Shown: positions 5,132 to 5,733 of the stretch, piece after piece
Numbering within the stretch: the stretch's first letter is position 1
How the letters are laid out: the number at the start of each line of letters is the position of its first letter
NCBI GenBank assembly: GCA_017549385.1
Contig: JAFYUX010000144.1
Location: 1-5,733 of the forward strand
Length of the DNA stretch: 5,733 bases
From: Bacillota bacterium
GTDB lineage: Bacteria; Bacillota; Clostridia; Peptostreptococcales; Anaerovoracaceae
Direction: 5' to 3'
The notes under the pieces: generated by a model
What the model was told of the DNA's origin: nothing
Seen by the model: only the letters and a program-made list of their open reading frames with translations
Database searches by the model: none
Translations under genes and position numbers: made by a program

Positions 5132-5733
5132 ATGGCAGTAATTTCAATGAAACAGTTACTCGAAGCAGGTGTACATTTTGGTCACCAGACAAGAAGATGG
5201 AACCCTAAGATGGCTAAGTACATCTTCACAGAAAGAAACGGCATCTACATTATCGACCTTCAGAAGACAGTTAAGAAGGTAGACGAAGCTTACAACTTCA
5301 TGATGCAGGCAGCTGCTACAGGCAGACCTATCCTTTTCGTAGGTACAAAGAAGCAGGCTCACGCTGCAATCGCTGAAGAAGCGGTAAGATGCGGTATGTT
5401 TTATGTAAACGAAAGATGGTTAGGCGGTATGCTCACTAACCACAAGACAATCGCTACAAGAATCAAGAAGCTCAACGACATCAAGACTATGGAAACTGAT
5501 GGAACATTCGAAGCTCTCACAAAGAAGGAAGTTCTTAAGCTCAGAGCAGAAGCTGAAAAGCTCGAAAAGTACCTTGGCGGTATGAAGGACATGAAGGGTA
5601 TGCCAGCAGCTATGTTCGTTGTAGACCCTAAGAAGGAAAAGATCGCTATCAAGGAAGCTAAGATCCTCGGTATCCCAGTTGTAGGTATCGTTGATACAAA
5701 CTGCGACCCTGATGATGTTGATTATGTAATCCC
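5132..5733 (+). CDS. rpsB: 30S ribosomal protein S2, 3' end cut off by the window
   Basis: The first 200 codons of S2, a structural protein of the small ribosomal subunit that helps recruit S1-type factors and mRNA in many bacteria. Seen: [13 protein letters not shown] (15-27), IDLQKT (41-46), FVGTKKQA (69-76), [10 protein letters not shown] (94-103), a lysine- and glutamate-rich coiled insertion at about 128-148, [12 protein letters not shown] (158-169) and [15 protein letters not shown] (187-201, the last codon cut). These are classic S2 signatures. The normal length is roughly 235-260 residues, so about 35-60 are missing at the right edge. An AGGAGG at 5117-5122 supports the start. Codon use is strongly biased (AAG for Lys, CTC/CTT for Leu, ATC for Ile), unlike the neighbouring genes and as expected for high expression. 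tsf usually follows rpsB. Confidence 0.99.
   Translation, partial: MAVISMKQLLEAGVHFGHQTRRWNPKMAKYIFTERNGIYIIDLQKTVKKVDEAYNFMMQAAATGRPILFVGTKKQAHAAIAEEAVRCGMFYVNERWLGGMLTNHKTIATRIKKLNDIKTMETDGTFEALTKKEVLKLRAEAEKLEKYLGGMKDMKGMPAAMFVVDPKKEKIAIKEAKILGIPVVGIVDTNCDPDDVDYVI

Noticed and set aside
5156..5652. Two minus-strand open frames within rpsB, one hydrophobic
   Set aside because: The biased codon use of rpsB leaves few stops on the opposite strand; the S2 frame is unambiguous.

Overview
The window looks like chromosomal DNA of an anaerobic, low-to-moderate GC Firmicute of the class Clostridia. This rests on strong AGGAGG ribosome binding sites, TTGaaa/TATAAT-type promoters, a LytTR-type regulator, a DUF364/DUF4213 gene pair and a clostridial-type rpsB. 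A placement near Anaerovoracaceae/Mogibacterium is a guess from general appearance and is not shown by the sequence.

Layout. Bases 14-133 hold a dense run of hairpins with no convincing gene; I read it as the end or the RNA of a small mobile element of the IS200/IS605 kind, with low confidence. Next to it, on the minus strand, is a 71-residue cysteine-rich protein (140-355) with its own promoter. A 238-base divergent intergenic region (356-593) follows, with one promoter facing each way. On the plus strand come a divergent DUF4213/DUF364 protein (594-1352), a tRNA-Arg(CCG) between two hairpin terminators (1440-1516), and a tightly packed three-gene operon: a HypB/CobW/UreG-like GTPase (1636-2340), a soluble ABC ATPase with a DUF1858-like N-terminal domain (2342-3385) and a canonical DUF4213/DUF364 protein (3369-4127). 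A LytTR regulator with a receiver-like domain that lacks the phosphoacceptor aspartate follows (4231-4956). The window ends in rpsB (from 5132, cut off at the right edge), which has its own promoter and a structured leader of about 125 bases.

How the genes may work together. DUF364 is annotated as a putative heavy-metal-chelation domain. HypB/UreG/CobW GTPases deliver metals to enzymes, and a permease-free ABC ATPase could drive a loading or remodelling step. The GTPase, ATPase and DUF364 genes are translationally packed (1-base gap, then 17-base overlap), and a second, divergent DUF364 paralogue lies just upstream beyond the tRNA. The simplest inference is a cytoplasmic, nucleotide-driven metal or metal-cofactor handling system with two DUF364 subunits. 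No client enzyme, permease or cofactor gene lies in the window, so the substrate is unknown. The adjacent LytTR regulator has its own promoter and may or may not control the system. The tRNA and rpsB are housekeeping genes that bracket or interrupt it.
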